From Microbacterium sp. Root553 (GTDB lineage: Bacteria > Actinomycetota > Actinomycetes > Actinomycetales > Microbacteriaceae): a stretch of DNA of 64,000 bases. Made by a program: the position numbers and the translations under genes. Shown here piece by piece: positions 42,538 to 52,800 of this stretch. The notes below the pieces were generated by a model, which saw only the letters and a program-made list of their open reading frames with translations, had not been told where the DNA came from and did not search any database. The first letter of the stretch is position 1; each line of letters starts with the position of its first letter. Location of the stretch: NCBI RefSeq assembly GCF_001426995.1, contig NZ_LMFY01000002.1, positions 34,463 to 98,462 on the forward strand, given 5' to 3'.

Positions 42538-43746
42538 ATGAAGGTGAACAAGAGGGGCATCGTTGCCGCCGGGGTCATCGCGCTCGTTTCGACCCTTTCC
42601 CTTGCCGGATGCTCGACCGGGACCGACGGAGGCGACGCGTCCGACGGTGACTCCGGCGGAACGCTGACCGTCTGGGTCGACGCCGAGCGCGTCGACGCGC
42701 TGCAGAGCGCAGCGGACTCCTACGAGGAGAAGACCGGGGTCACGGTCGAGCTCGTCGGCAAGTCCGTCGACGACATGAAGGACGACTTCATCCAGCAGGT
42801 GCCGACCGGCAAGGGGCCCGATGTGGTCATGGGTGCCCACGACTGGCTCGGCGAGCTCTCGACCAACGGCGTCGTGGCGCCCCTCGAGCTCGGGGACTCG
42901 TCGGCCGACTACCTGCCCGTCGCCCTGCAGGCGGCGACGTACGACGGCACGGTCTACATGCTTCCCTACGCGGTCGAGAACATCGCCGTGCTGCGCAATG
43001 CCGACATGGTCCCCGCCGCGCCGACGAGCTTCGACGACATGGTCGCGAAGGGCGCCTTCGTCGTCGAGCAGGGCGCCGAGGGCAACCCGTACCACCTGTA
43101 CCCGTTCCAGACGGCCTTCGGCGCTCCCGTCTTCGGCACCGACGACTCGGGCAGCTACGACTCCGCAGACCTGCAGCTCGGCAGCGCGGGCGGCACGGCC
43201 TTCGCCGAGTGGCTCGCCGCCCAGGGGGCAGCGGGCACTCTGAACACCGACATCGACGGCGAGATCGCCAAGCAGCAGTTCCTCGACGGCACCGCGGCCT
43301 TCTGGCTCACCGGTCCGTGGAACGTCGGCGCGGCCACCGACGCGGGAATCAACGTCGCCATCGACCCGATCCCGAGCCCCACCGCCGAGACCGCCTCGCC
43401 GTTCGCCGGCGTGAAGGGCTTCTTCGTCAGCTCCGAGTCCACGAACAAGGTCGCCGCGAACGACTTCCTCGTCAACTACCTCGGCACCGAAGAGGTCCAG
43501 CTCGAGCTGTTCGAGGCCGGCAACGTTCTGCCCGCTCTGACGGCGGCCGCCGACTCCGCGGCATCCGATCCGATCATCGCCGGCTTCCAGGCCGTCGGTG
43601 CAGACGCGGTCCCCATGCCCGCCATCCCCGCGATGGGATCGGTCTGGGAGTTCTGGGGCGTCGCAGAGGCGGCGATCATCAACGGCTCCGACCCGGCGTC
43701 GACCTGGCAGAAGCTGGTCGACGACGTCACCGCGGCCACCGAGTAA
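42538..43746 (+). CDS. Sugar (maltose/maltodextrin-type) ABC transporter binding lipoprotein
   Basis: 402 residues. Lipobox LSLAGC (Cys25), Gly/Asp-rich linker, then a type 1 extracellular sugar-binding fold: [33 protein letters not shown] near 95-111, [20 protein letters not shown] near 137-156, and FWLTGPWNV near 258. The WLTGPW and PYAVE stretches are typical of maltose/maltodextrin binding proteins. It feeds MalF/MalG-type permeases encoded next. AGAGAGG before the ATG is the ribosome site. Two LacI-type operators lie upstream. No ATPase gene is present; a shared MsiK-like ATPase elsewhere is likely. Confidence 0.93.
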   Translation: MKVNKRGIVAAGVIALVSTLSLAGCSTGTDGGDASDGDSGGTLTVWVDAERVDALQSAADSYEEKTGVTVELVGKSVDDMKDDFIQQVPTGKGPDVVMGAHDWLGELSTNGVVAPLELGDSSADYLPVALQAATYDGTVYMLPYAVENIAVLRNADMVPAAPTSFDDMVAKGAFVVEQGAEGNPYHLYPFQTAFGAPVFGTDDSGSYDSADLQLGSAGGTAFAEWLAAQGAAGTLNTDIDGEIAKQQFLDGTAAFWLTGPWNVGAATDAGINVAIDPIPSPTAETASPFAGVKGFFVSSESTNKVAANDFLVNYLGTEEVQLELFEAGNVLPALTAAADSAASDPIIAGFQAVGADAVPMPAIPAMGSVWEFWGVAEAAIINGSDPASTWQKLVDDVTAATE

Positions 43747-43812
43747 GACACCCAGCACCATCCCTGCCGGGGCGGACACCGTCCGCCCCGGCAGCTCGAC
43801 GACGGGGACGAG

Positions 43813-45417
43813 ATGACAGAACTCGCTGAGCCCACGGCTCCCTTGAACAAGCGCCAGCGCCAGGCCGCGAAGATCGCCGACGCGGCGTCCGGTCACATCG
43901 GCTGGATGCTGGTGAAGATCCTGCTGCTGGCGGTCGTCGACGCGATCGCGCTCTACGCGGCGTTCGTGCTCTTCGGCCAGCAGGAGTGGCTGGTGCTCGG
44001 CCTCGTCGTCGCCGTCACCGTCCTCGTCAACCACATCTACTTCTCCCGCAAGCGGGTACCGGCGAAGTACCTGACGCCGGGCATCATCTTCCTGGTGATC
44101 TTCCAGGTGTTCACCCTGCTCTACACGGGGTACATCGGCTTCACGAACTACGGCACGGGACACAACGGCACGAAGGATCAGGCGATCTCGTCGCTGCTGG
44201 CCTCCGCACAGGAGCGGGTCGAGGACTCCGCCACGTACCCGGTCACCGTGGTCGAGCAGTTCGGCACCTACGGCCTCCTCGTCACCGATCCCGACTCCGG
44301 CGACGCTCTGCTCGGTACCTCCGAGCAGCCGTTGGAAGAGGTCGACGCGGACTTCCAGGGTGGTCAGGCCGTCGCGGTCGACGGGTGGAACACCCTTCCC
44401 CTCGCCAAGGTCTTCACTCTCTCCGCCGAGCTCGAGAAGCTGTCGGTGCCGTTCAGCGACGACCCTAACGACGGCAGTCTCCGCGCTCCCGACGGCCAGA
44501 AGGGCTACCTGTACGTCTCGACGCTCGAGTACGAGGCGGACGCCGACACCATCACCGACACGACGACAGGCGCGGTCTACACCGACACCGGCGAGGGCGC
44601 CTTCACCGCCGAGGACGGCGAGGCGCTCCTGCCCGGGTGGCAGACGACGGTCGGCGTCGACAACTTCGTGCGGGCGGTCACCGACGACTCCATCCGCGGA
44701 CCGCTCATCTCGGTGACGATCTGGACCTTCGTGTTCGCCCTGCTCTCGGTCGCGACCACGTTCTTCCTCGGGCTGTTGCTCGCCCTGGTCTTCAACAACA
44801 CGCGGATGCGGTTCCGCAACGGCTATCGGATCATCCTGATCCTCCCGTATGCGTTCCCCGCGTTCCTCTCGGCGCTCGTCTGGGCCGGCATGATGAACGA
44901 GAGCTTCGGGTTCATCAACCAGGTCATCTTCGGGGGAGCGGAGATCCCCTGGCTCACCGATCCGACCCTCGCGAAGGTCTCCGTGCTCCTCGTGAACCTC
45001 TGGCTCGGCTTCCCCTACATGTTCCTCGTCTGCATGGGGGCGCTGCAGGGGATCCCCGAGGATGTGAACGAGGCGGCGGTGATGGACGGCGCGAACCCGT
45101 GGCAGGTCTTCCGTCGCATCAAGCTGCCGCTGCTGCTCGTGACCGTCGCCCCGCTGCTGATCTCGTCGTTCGCGTTCAACTTCAACAACTTCAACCTGAT
45201 CTACATGCTCACCAAGGGCGGACCGCGCTTCGATGATGTGAGCATCCCCGTCGGGCACACCGACATCCTGATCTCGATGGTCTACAAGGTGGCCTTCACC
45301 GGTCAGTCGCGTGATTACGGACTCGCCTCCGCCTTCACGATCCTGATCTTCATCGTGGTCGCGACGATCTCGATCGTCAGCTTCCGCAAGACCAAGGCCC
45401 TCGAGGAGCTGAACTGA
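43813..45417 (+). CDS. Maltose-type ABC transporter permease (MalF-like)
   Basis: 534 residues. After a basic N-terminus come helices near 35-60 and 70-110, a large extracytoplasmic insertion (about residues 115-280) as in MalF, then the permease core. The EAA loop EAAVMDGANPWQVFRRIKLP begins near residue 420. It forms the channel with the next protein. It is 66 bases after the binding-protein gene and 1 base before the partner permease. Confidence 0.93.
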   Translation: MTELAEPTAPLNKRQRQAAKIADAASGHIGWMLVKILLLAVVDAIALYAAFVLFGQQEWLVLGLVVAVTVLVNHIYFSRKRVPAKYLTPGIIFLVIFQVFTLLYTGYIGFTNYGTGHNGTKDQAISSLLASAQERVEDSATYPVTVVEQFGTYGLLVTDPDSGDALLGTSEQPLEEVDADFQGGQAVAVDGWNTLPLAKVFTLSAELEKLSVPFSDDPNDGSLRAPDGQKGYLYVSTLEYEADADTITDTTTGAVYTDTGEGAFTAEDGEALLPGWQTTVGVDNFVRAVTDDSIRGPLISVTIWTFVFALLSVATTFFLGLLLALVFNNTRMRFRNGYRIILILPYAFPAFLSALVWAGMMNESFGFINQVIFGGAEIPWLTDPTLAKVSVLLVNLWLGFPYMFLVCMGALQGIPEDVNEAAVMDGANPWQVFRRIKLPLLLVTVAPLLISSFAFNFNNFNLIYMLTKGGPRFDDVSIPVGHTDILISMVYKVAFTGQSRDYGLASAFTILIFIVVATISIVSFRKTKALEELN

Positions 45418-45418
45418 C

Positions 45419-46342
45419 ATGAGCACCACGGACACGCGCACCGGCGCACCCGTCACGGTCGAGCGGAACCTCGGCCCCCGTCGTCGTTCGCTCGGCGCCT
45501 GGTTCGCCGACACCGGATGGCGTCACGTCGTCGCGATCATCATCAGCGCGTTCGCACTGTTCCCGCTGCTCTATGTGGTGTCGGCGTCGCTGAACCCGCG
45601 CGGAACGCTGACCGGATCGAACCAGCTGTTCTCGGCGATCGGCATCGACAGCTACGTGCGCATCCTCAGCGACCCGCAGAATCCGTACGGCCTGTGGTTC
45701 CTGAACACCCTGGTCATCGCCGTCGTCACAGGAGCGGTGACCGTCTTCATCGGTGCACTCGCGGCATATGCCTTCTCGCGCATGCGGTTCGCGGGCCGTC
45801 GCATCGGACTCGTCACGATCGTGGTCGTGCAGATGTTCCCGCAGCTGCTCGCGGTGGTCGCGATCTTCCTGCTCATGTCGACTCTGGGCGACTGGTTCCC
45901 GGCCATCGGCCTCAACACCCACACCGGTCTGATCCTCGTCTACCTCGGCGGCGCGCTCGGCGTGAACACCTACCTCATGTACGGCTTCTTCAACACGCTG
46001 CCCATGGAGCTCGACGAGGCTGCCCGCATCGACGGCGCAGGTCACGCGCGCATCTTCTTCACGATCATCCTGCCCCTGGTGGCGCCGATCCTCGCCGTCG
46101 TCGCGCTGCTGTCGTTCATCGGCACGGTCAACGAGTACGTGATCGCCAGCGTCATGCTCGTCGACGTCGACCAGCAGACCCTGGTGGTCGGACTCACCAA
46201 GCTCGTCGCCAACCCGCGGTACGCGGACTGGTCGGCGTTCTCGGCGGGCGCCGTGATGGCGGCGATCCCGGTCATGATCCTGTTCCTCTTCCTGCAGCGG
46301 TACATCGTCGGCGGGCTCACGGCGGGCGCGACCAAGGGCTGA
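45419..46342 (+). CDS. Maltose-type ABC transporter permease (MalG-like)
   Basis: 307 residues with six predicted helices. The EAA loop MELDEAARIDGAGHARIFFT begins near residue 197 and is followed by IILPLVAPI. It pairs with the MalF-like protein. The ATG lies 1 base after the previous stop. It ends the three-gene importer operon, with no ATP-binding gene following. Confidence 0.94.
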   Translation: MSTTDTRTGAPVTVERNLGPRRRSLGAWFADTGWRHVVAIIISAFALFPLLYVVSASLNPRGTLTGSNQLFSAIGIDSYVRILSDPQNPYGLWFLNTLVIAVVTGAVTVFIGALAAYAFSRMRFAGRRIGLVTIVVVQMFPQLLAVVAIFLLMSTLGDWFPAIGLNTHTGLILVYLGGALGVNTYLMYGFFNTLPMELDEAARIDGAGHARIFFTIILPLVAPILAVVALLSFIGTVNEYVIASVMLVDVDQQTLVVGLTKLVANPRYADWSAFSAGAVMAAIPVMILFLFLQRYIVGGLTAGATKG

Positions 46343-46429
46343 GCCCTCACCGGATCCACGGTGCGGGCACAGGCCGGTCTCGTCGGATCCTCGTCGGCGT
46401 TGCGTCGTCGTGGGTGACGCCCGCGGTCG

Positions 46430-46435
46430 TACCGT
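46430..46435 (+). promoter_or_regulatory. -10 box of a 50-residue membrane protein gene
   Basis: TACCGT ends 6 bases before the ATG at 46442. Confidence 0.45.
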
Positions 46436-46441
46436 GAGCAC

Positions 46442-46594
46442 ATGGCACGAGTCTCGGGACGCAACTTGGTGATCAGCTGGATCGCCGCGGTGCTGTGCAC
46501 GGGCGTGATCGCCGCGCTCGTCTGGTTCGCGATCCCCCTCGTGCCGGCCATCGCCACCTTCGTCGGGGACACGCTGCGCGCCACCAACCCCTGA
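46442..46594 (+). CDS. Small single-pass membrane protein (50 residues)
   Basis: 50 residues, starting MARVSGRNLVISWIAAVLC and ending TLRATNP. One hydrophobic helix of about 25 residues (near 9-35) with a short second stretch. It is too short for routine gene listing, but the leaderless -10 box at the standard distance and clean codon use support it. No family recognised; function unknown. Confidence 0.6.
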   Translation: MARVSGRNLVISWIAAVLCTGVIAALVWFAIPLVPAIATFVGDTLRATNP

Positions 46595-46686
46595 TCACGA
46601 TCGTCGGACCCGCCGGAAGGAGCAGCGCCGCACCCCGGCTCTGCGACACGTCGGCACGCCTCCGTCGGCGGGCGCGCGGGCGGCGG

Positions 46687-46692
46687 TAATCT
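46687..46692 (+). promoter_or_regulatory. -10 box of the 46727 membrane protein gene
   Basis: TAATCT is followed by a 34-base stretch to ATG 46727, so this gene has a short leader with GAGAGGCG as the ribosome site. Confidence 0.4.
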
Positions 46693-46726
46693 CGCACTGC
46701 ACACATCCGATGAGAGGCGCACCCCC

Positions 46727-47758
46727 ATGAGTGACCCCGAGGTTCCCCAGCCCGAGCGGCCGAAGGACGTCGATGACGTCGTCGACAGCGCGAACGAGGG
46801 ACTCGATGCCGCCGCCGCGGCCGGTGCGGGAGTCCCCGGTGCGTCCGCGGACGAGTCGCGGGTGCGTCCTGCCGTCGATCCCGACGTCGCCGCCTTCGAG
46901 GCAGCGGAGAACGACCACCCCGGCACCTTCTCGACCCCCGAGCTCAACGATCCGCGGTACCTGGATCCCGAGCCCGACGTGAAGACGGACGCATCGACCG
47001 CCGACGACGCCGCGGCGTACGTGCCGCCCGTGGCCCCGGAGCGCTCCTCGCTCGCGGGTGACGCGTACTCGTCGAACAGCGACACCGCGACGCGCGTCGT
47101 GCCGGCCGAGCCGTCGCCCTCCGACCGCCTGCGGTCCGAGAGCGCCGCCGCAGAGACGGCGGTCGTCGAGCCCGCGGTCGTCCCCGTGCAGCAGCAGCCG
47201 ATCTTCGTCCAGGCCCCTGAGGCGCCGCGCGAGCGCGGCAACCGCGGAACGGCGGGCGCGATCGGCCTGCTCGCGACCGTGGCGTTCGCCGTGCTGTACC
47301 TCGCCGCGACCCTCGGCCTCGGTGCGGTCGCCGGCGACGTCACCGCCGCCAACATCGGAGACGCCGCCCTCGCGCCCCTGACCACCTGGGGCTTCTGGGT
47401 GCCCGTCGTCGTGTTCTTCCTCGGATTCTGGCTGCTCGGCGCGTTCATCAACCGTGGGCGCTGGGGGCTGTGGGTCGTCTTCGGCATCATCGTCGGCGTG
47501 ATCGCCTACGGCGGTCACATCCTCGGCGCTCTTCTCGGTGCGCCGTTCTGGCAGCTCACCGCCACCGAGGGCAACGAGCTGGTGTCGTCGCAGCTCTTCC
47601 ACCCGCTCGCGATCGCGGCGTTCGTCTTCGGCCGCGAGCTGACGATCTGGTTCGGCGCGTGGGTGGCCCGCAGCGGCGCACGCAAGACCGAGCTCAACGC
47701 CGAGGCGCAGCGCGAGTACGAGCGCACGCTCGAAGCCGGCCCGACGCTCTCGCGATAG
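46727..47758 (+). CDS. Membrane protein with long acidic disordered N-terminus
   Basis: 343 residues. Residues 1-165 are Ala/Asp/Glu/Pro-rich and probably disordered (PEVPQPERPKDVDDVVD at the start). Four membrane helices follow (about 180-205, 220-240, 250-275 and 285-310), then a short charged C-terminus. I recall similar actinobacterial DUF proteins but cannot name one with confidence. No catalytic motif. It may interact with cytosolic partners through the acidic tail. Confidence 0.75.
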   Translation: MSDPEVPQPERPKDVDDVVDSANEGLDAAAAAGAGVPGASADESRVRPAVDPDVAAFEAAENDHPGTFSTPELNDPRYLDPEPDVKTDASTADDAAAYVPPVAPERSSLAGDAYSSNSDTATRVVPAEPSPSDRLRSESAAAETAVVEPAVVPVQQQPIFVQAPEAPRERGNRGTAGAIGLLATVAFAVLYLAATLGLGAVAGDVTAANIGDAALAPLTTWGFWVPVVVFFLGFWLLGAFINRGRWGLWVVFGIIVGVIAYGGHILGALLGAPFWQLTATEGNELVSSQLFHPLAIAAFVFGRELTIWFGAWVARSGARKTELNAEAQREYERTLEAGPTLSR

Positions 47759-47766
47759 TCGCGCGC

Positions 47767-48258
47767 ATGTCATCGCCGAACCCCCGTGGACCCGAGTCCG
47801 CGGGGGTTTCGGTCGTCTTGGCGCTGGCGCTCGCGACGATCGGCTTCTTCGCGCTGGCCGTGTTCGGCCTCGGCGCGGTCAGCATCGTGACCGACCGCGA
47901 CATCATCGCGGTCCCCGGACTCGGCCAGGTGCCCGGCGTCGTCGGCATGATCGTCGCGCTGCTGGTCTTCGCGATGTCGCTGCGCGGGGCGCTGCGCAGG
48001 ACGCGACCGTCGTTCGTGTCCGCTCCCGCCGTCGCGCTCGCGACCGCGCTCGCGCATCTGGCGGCGGTGTGGGCCGGGGTGGCCGTCGCGGGCGGAGACC
48101 TGATCGTGGCGACGGTGGTCGCCGGCGACCTCGTGCGCGGAGGTGCGAGTGCGGTGCTTCTTCTGGCCGCCGCCATCGCCGCGTGGAGCGGCGTCGCCCT
48201 CCGGCGCACCCGGGCGGAGCGCCCTCGATGGCCTTGGGAGCGCGACGACGAGGAGTGA
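47767..48258 (+). CDS. Small polytopic membrane protein
   Basis: 163 residues with about four membrane helices (near 14-38, 50-70, 85-108 and 115-138) and a basic/Trp-rich C-terminus RPRWPWERDDEE. No family recognised. It starts 8 bases after the previous gene and is probably co-transcribed. Confidence 0.7.
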   Translation: MSSPNPRGPESAGVSVVLALALATIGFFALAVFGLGAVSIVTDRDIIAVPGLGQVPGVVGMIVALLVFAMSLRGALRRTRPSFVSAPAVALATALAHLAAVWAGVAVAGGDLIVATVVAGDLVRGGASAVLLLAAAIAAWSGVALRRTRAERPRWPWERDDEE

Positions 48259-48306
48259 CGCCCCGCCGTCGGGGTGTGAATCGGCGCATGCGGGCCGTGT
48301 GCGCCG

Positions 48307-48312
48307 TACGCT
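48307..48312 (+). promoter_or_regulatory. -10 box of the 48319 gene
   Basis: TACGCT ends 6 bases before the GTG at 48319. Confidence 0.45.
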
Positions 48313-48318
48313 CTAGGT

Positions 48319-48966
48319 GTGGAGCGCTCGTTGGAGACGCAGGTAGACCAGGCCGTCGAGGCCTGGATCCGCTGGGTGCCGCGCTGGGAGCCGGCCACCC
48401 ACCGTGGACGCGTCGCGCCCTGCCGGCGGTGTCTCGGATCCCCGATCCTCTCCGCCGCGGGGATCGGCTCGAACACGCCGCACGGCGTGCAGCACGGTCT
48501 GTCGACCCGGATCAAGACGATCGTCGATCACGCGGTCGCCGATTACACGTCGAGGAACCTGCCCATGCTGCAGCGCGAGCTCGACCAGCAGGCCGCCCGC
48601 AATCGCGCGCGCAGTTATCGACCCGCCGAGAACCTCGACCCGGAGTTCGACGGCCTCCCGCTCGACCCCGAGCCCATCGCCGGCGCTCCCTTCCTCTTCA
48701 CCATCGCCGGCATGGCCGACGAGGCGATCGCCGACCTGCCGCCGCTTCCGCCGCTGAGCGATGAGGCGAAGGCGGCACTGCGGCAGGAGGTGTCGCTGGC
48801 CGACGAGTACGCCAACATGGTGGGGCGCGAGATCTGCCGCATCCTGCTGCGCCACCGCATCTACATCCAGGCAGCGATCTCGCAGCACGTCGAGCCGCAG
48901 ATCGAGGCGCTCCTGGCGGAGCTCACCGAGTCGCTGGACTCGCCGTTCGACTCCGATCAGGCCTAG
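48319..48966 (+). CDS. Hypothetical soluble protein
   Basis: 215 residues, no signal peptide or membrane helix. A CxxC pair (APCRRCLGS near residues 33-41) could bind a metal. The C-terminal half is helical with a Pro-rich turn (ADLPPLPPLSDE). I do not recognise the family. It is followed by 137 bases before the DUF2975 gene. Function unknown. Confidence 0.7.
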   Translation: MERSLETQVDQAVEAWIRWVPRWEPATHRGRVAPCRRCLGSPILSAAGIGSNTPHGVQHGLSTRIKTIVDHAVADYTSRNLPMLQRELDQQAARNRARSYRPAENLDPEFDGLPLDPEPIAGAPFLFTIAGMADEAIADLPPLPPLSDEAKAALRQEVSLADEYANMVGREICRILLRHRIYIQAAISQHVEPQIEALLAELTESLDSPFDSDQA

Positions 48967-49057
48967 GCGCCGGGCAGCCGCGCTCCCGCGCGACACGGTG
49001 CGCGTCTGCGTATCAGCTGAGAGACGCGCCCACGACTGGCGACCGCAGTGCGCCATA

Positions 49058-49080
49058 GGTATCGTTTTTCGATAGATACC
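49058..49080. promoter_or_regulatory. Inverted repeats before the DUF2975-HTH operon
   Basis: GGTATC (49058-49063) with GATACC (49075-49080), enclosing TATCG (49060-49064) and CGATA (49070-49074). Another GCGATCGATAG follows at 49086-49096. Likely binding sites for the HTH protein of the operon. Confidence 0.45.
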
Positions 49081-49103
49081 CATTGGCGATCGATAGGCGA
49101 ACC

Positions 49104-49580
49104 ATGCAACCTCGTGTCTCCCGCGCTCTCAAGGCGCTCATCGTCCTCCTTCTCGGCCTCCTGGTCGCCAGCCAGACCCTGGTGATCCCCGCGGTCGCCC
49201 GCATCACCGCGATCCGCAACCCCGACGTCGACCAGCTGGAGGTCCCGGGGATCATCGGGGCGGTGATCTTCATCGGGCTCATCGAGGTGACGCTCGTCTG
49301 CGTCTGGTTCCTGCTCTCGCTGGTGCAGACCGATCGCATCTTCCGCGTCGAGGCGTTCCGCTACGTCGACATCATCCTCGGCGCGCTCGTCGCCGCGGGG
49401 TTGCTGATCCTCGTCTCGTACGTCGTCATCGTCGGCAGTCGCGCGGTGTCGCTGTCCCTCACGCTGCTGGCCGTGCTCGGCATCGTGGTGAGCGCGGCGC
49501 TCGCCCTGCTCGTCGTGGTGCTGCGCGGGCTCCTGCGCAAGGCGCTGGAACTCGAGCAGGACCTCTCGGAAGTCGTCTGA
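49104..49580 (+). CDS. DUF2975 membrane protein
   Basis: 158 residues with four membrane helices (about 10-32, 48-70, 84-108 and 114-138), the typical DUF2975 layout. ATG 49104 is preferred over TTG 49083. In many bacteria such a protein is paired with a small YozG-like HTH protein, as here: the next gene overlaps it by one base. Function unknown; a membrane sensor acting with the HTH protein is a reasonable guess. Confidence 0.87.
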   Translation: MQPRVSRALKALIVLLLGLLVASQTLVIPAVARITAIRNPDVDQLEVPGIIGAVIFIGLIEVTLVCVWFLLSLVQTDRIFRVEAFRYVDIILGALVAAGLLILVSYVVIVGSRAVSLSLTLLAVLGIVVSAALALLVVVLRGLLRKALELEQDLSEVV

Positions 49581-49801
49581 TGCCCATCGTGATCGACCTC
49601 GACGTACAGCTCGCCATGAAGAAGATGAGCGTGCAGGACTTCGCGGATGCCATCGGGATCACCCCCGCGAACGTCGCCGTGCTCAAGAACGGCAGGGCCA
49701 AGGCCGTGCGCTTCACGACGCTAGAGGCCATCTGCCGGGTGCTGGAGTGCCAGCCGGGCGACATCCTGCGCTGGGTGCCCGAGACGGAGGAGCAGTCATG
49801 A
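49580..49801 (+). CDS. Small HTH transcriptional regulator (YozG/Xre-like)
   Basis: 73 residues, almost all one Cro/C1-type HTH: MSVQDFADAIGITPANVAVLKNG near residues 16-38, then RFTTLEAICRVLECQPGDIL near 44-63, the pattern of YozG-like regulators. The start overlaps the DUF2975 stop (TGATG), and its own stop overlaps the next start (ATGA), so three genes are translationally coupled. Confidence 0.92.
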   Translation: MPIVIDLDVQLAMKKMSVQDFADAIGITPANVAVLKNGRAKAVRFTTLEAICRVLECQPGDILRWVPETEEQS

Positions 49802-52800
49802 CCCCCGCGTCGCTGGAGTCCTCGTCGCCGTCGACCGATGAGCTCACCTGGGGCGAGGCCGTCGCCCGGCACCTGCTCGACCTCGGAGCGTGCCCGGTGT
49901 GTCAGGCCGAGCTGGCGGACGGATGGTGCCGCACGTGCGGTTCGGACCTCCGCGGTCCCGTCGGATCGGAACTGTGGAGCGCGTCTCTGACGGCCGCCGG
50001 TGCGATGCGAGCGAGGGATGCAGTGCTGCGGCGCATCCCGCCGGTCGCTGCCGAAGGAACCGCCGCACCGTCGGCACTCACCGCGCCGTCGCCCGCCGTA
50101 TCGGCGTCGGAGCCGTCCCGTGCGCCGGCGGGCGCGGATCCCGTGGCCACCTCGACGGGCGGGTCCGCATCGCAGAGCAGCGCGACGCTGCAGTCCGTGC
50201 TCGCGACGGCGGGTGCAGGGCTCGTCGCCGTCGCCGCCGTGGTGTTCACCTATCTCAACCCGGACCTCGCCGACCGCGCCCTGCGCAGCGTGATCGTCGG
50301 GCTCATCACCCTGCTGTTCCTCGGGGGAGCGTGGCTGCTCGCCCGCCGTGGACTGCGGTTCTCGGCCGAGGCCGTCGGCGCGCTGGGGCTGGTGTTCGCC
50401 GGCCTCGACATCCACGCGGTCGCCCAGCTCGCGGCGCCGGAGGTGCATCCGTGGCTCAGCGCCGCCGTCATCACGGCTGTCGTCGCCCCGGCCGTGCGGA
50501 GCGCGGGGCGACGTCACCGCATCAGGGTCTGGCAGTGGGTGGCCGTCGTGGCGCTGACGCTGACCCCTGCGATGCTGGGCCTGGCCGGAGCGACGGCGCT
50601 CACGGCCACGGCAGGCGCACTCGGCGTGGCGTTCGCGGGCGCCGCCGCCATCGAGTTCCTGCGGCCGCCCGCACCCGAACGGGTCACCCTCGTCGGGGCG
50701 CAGGTGATCGCGACCATCGCGGCACTCGTCCTGATGTGGCGGGTCGAGATCGACGACGTCTCGCTGTTCCTGCTCGTGACGAGCGGGCTGCTCGCTCTGG
50801 TCGCCTCGCACGCCCTCATCGCCGGGCGTCAGGCGCTGACGCCGCCCTGGTCGTTCGTCGCCGGCGCGACGGGGGCGGCGGCGATCCTGCTCGCGGTCTA
50901 TGCGATCCCCTCCGTGCGCGAGATCGACGCCTCCTGGCAGCTCGCGATCGCGCCCGCCGCGGCATCCGCGGCCCTGGTGCTCGTCGGCGCGCTCCTACCG
51001 CTGCCGCGCCGTGTGCCGCGGGGTCCCGTCGCGGGCGGAGCGCTGACCGTGTTCGCCCTGCCTGTGCTGGCGCTCCTCGCCTCGGCCGCGGTCACCGGCG
51101 CGCTCACGGTCGCCGCCTTCGTCGGCGAAGCGCCCTGGGTCGACGGCTCCGGAGTGGTCGGAGGCGGCACGCCCCTCGGCCTCGGCGTGGTGGGTGCCGG
51201 TCTCGTCGCCTTCCACCTCCTCGCGCGCACCCGGATCGGCATCGTGCGGCTCGCCCCCGCTGCATCCCGGCTGTCCCTCGTCGCCGTCGCCCTCGCCCTG
51301 CTCGTGCTGGGCTGCGGCGGTCTGCTCGTGCTGCCCGCCGCGATCGCCGTGCTGGCGGGGTCGGCTGTGGCCGTCGCCGCCGCGATCCGGTGGATGCCCG
51401 CGCACGTGGCGGGCAGGGGCGTGCGGGTGATCCTGGTCGTCGCAGCGCATCTCGCGCTCCTCGCGACCGTCATGGTCGCCTGGCGCGACACCGCGGCCGT
51501 ACCCGGCGCGGGGGCGGCGACGCTGATCGGTCTGGTCGCCCTCGCCGGGGTGCAGCCGCCGCGATGGCGCTTCCTCTACGTCGGAGCCGGATTCTCGTAT
51601 GCACTGGTCGTCGTCGCGACAGCACTGGGGGAGGGCGGGGTCGACGGGATCGCACGGCTGTGCCTCACCGCATCCGCCGGTCTCGTGGTCGCGATCGCCA
51701 CCACCTACCTGCCCCTCGTCGGCGCGCGGAGCTGGCAGGCGGTGCTCGTCGTCTCGGCGGTCCCCTTCGGGATCGGGGTGCTGCAGGTGATCGAGGAGCG
51801 CAGCGGATGGACCGCCCTGTCGACCGGGCTGATGTTCGTGCTCGCACTGACGCTGCTGCTGACCCGGCGACCGGGTCTCACCGTGCCGGTGCGCACGGCG
51901 GCTGCGGCGATGCTCGTGCCGACGCTCGCCGTGGTGGTCGTCTGTCTCGGCGCCCAGCTGCTCGACTCGAGCGGATCGCCCGTCGCCCTCCCGATCGTCG
52001 CGGTGCTCGTCGGTCTGGCGCTCCCGGCATCCACCCTCCTCCGCGATGTGCTCCGGAATCGGGGGCGTTCTGCCCTCGCCGCGGATGCCGCGCGGGTGGC
52101 GATCGAGGCATCCGCACTGCTCACCGGAATGATCGCGGTCGGTCTCTCCGTGGGGCGCGAGGCCGCGGGTCTCGGCACGACCCTGATCGTGCTCGTGGTG
52201 ATCGGCCTCGGCGCCGTCGCCGCAGGACTCTTCAGCGCCCGGCGCTACGCGTGGTCCGTCGCCGGGGCGTCGTTCACCGGGGCCCTCTGGTGCGTGTGGG
52301 GGATCACCGGGGTCGACCTGTTCGAGGCCTACCTGCTCCCGCCGGCACTGGGGGCCGCGGTCGTCGCGGTGCTCCTCACGATCCGGGGGCGGCGGGCGAC
52401 CGCCCTGTACTCCGCCGGCCTGCTGATCGCGCTCGGCCCGATCCTCGCGCTCATCTCTCTCGCGGAGCCCGAGACGGCAGACGGGCCGTCGCCCGTCGTC
52501 TGGCGCGTGGCGGGGCTCCTCGCGGCATCCTGGGGGCTGCTCGCCCTCGAGAAGGCGATCGGCGGGGGCCGTGCCGGGCTCCGGCGGCGCCGACTGCGGG
52601 CGCTCCGCATGCCGACGCTGGTGGCCGCGGGGCTGGCGGCGACGGCCGGGCCGATCCAGGGCATGAGGATCGGGCTGGGCGGCGATCTGCCGTCGCTGCA
52701 CGGGGCGGGGCTGTTCGCGCTGTGTCTCGGGGTCAGCGCCGTCGGAGCCGCAGCCCTCGCCCTCGCCGCGGCGGGCATCCGCCGAGCGGCCGGCAGCGCG

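Noticed and set aside
42520-45513. 997-residue minus-strand open frame
   Set aside because: Antisense to the binding-protein and permease genes; very Asp/Arg/Glu/Val-rich with no domain, a GC-bias artefact.
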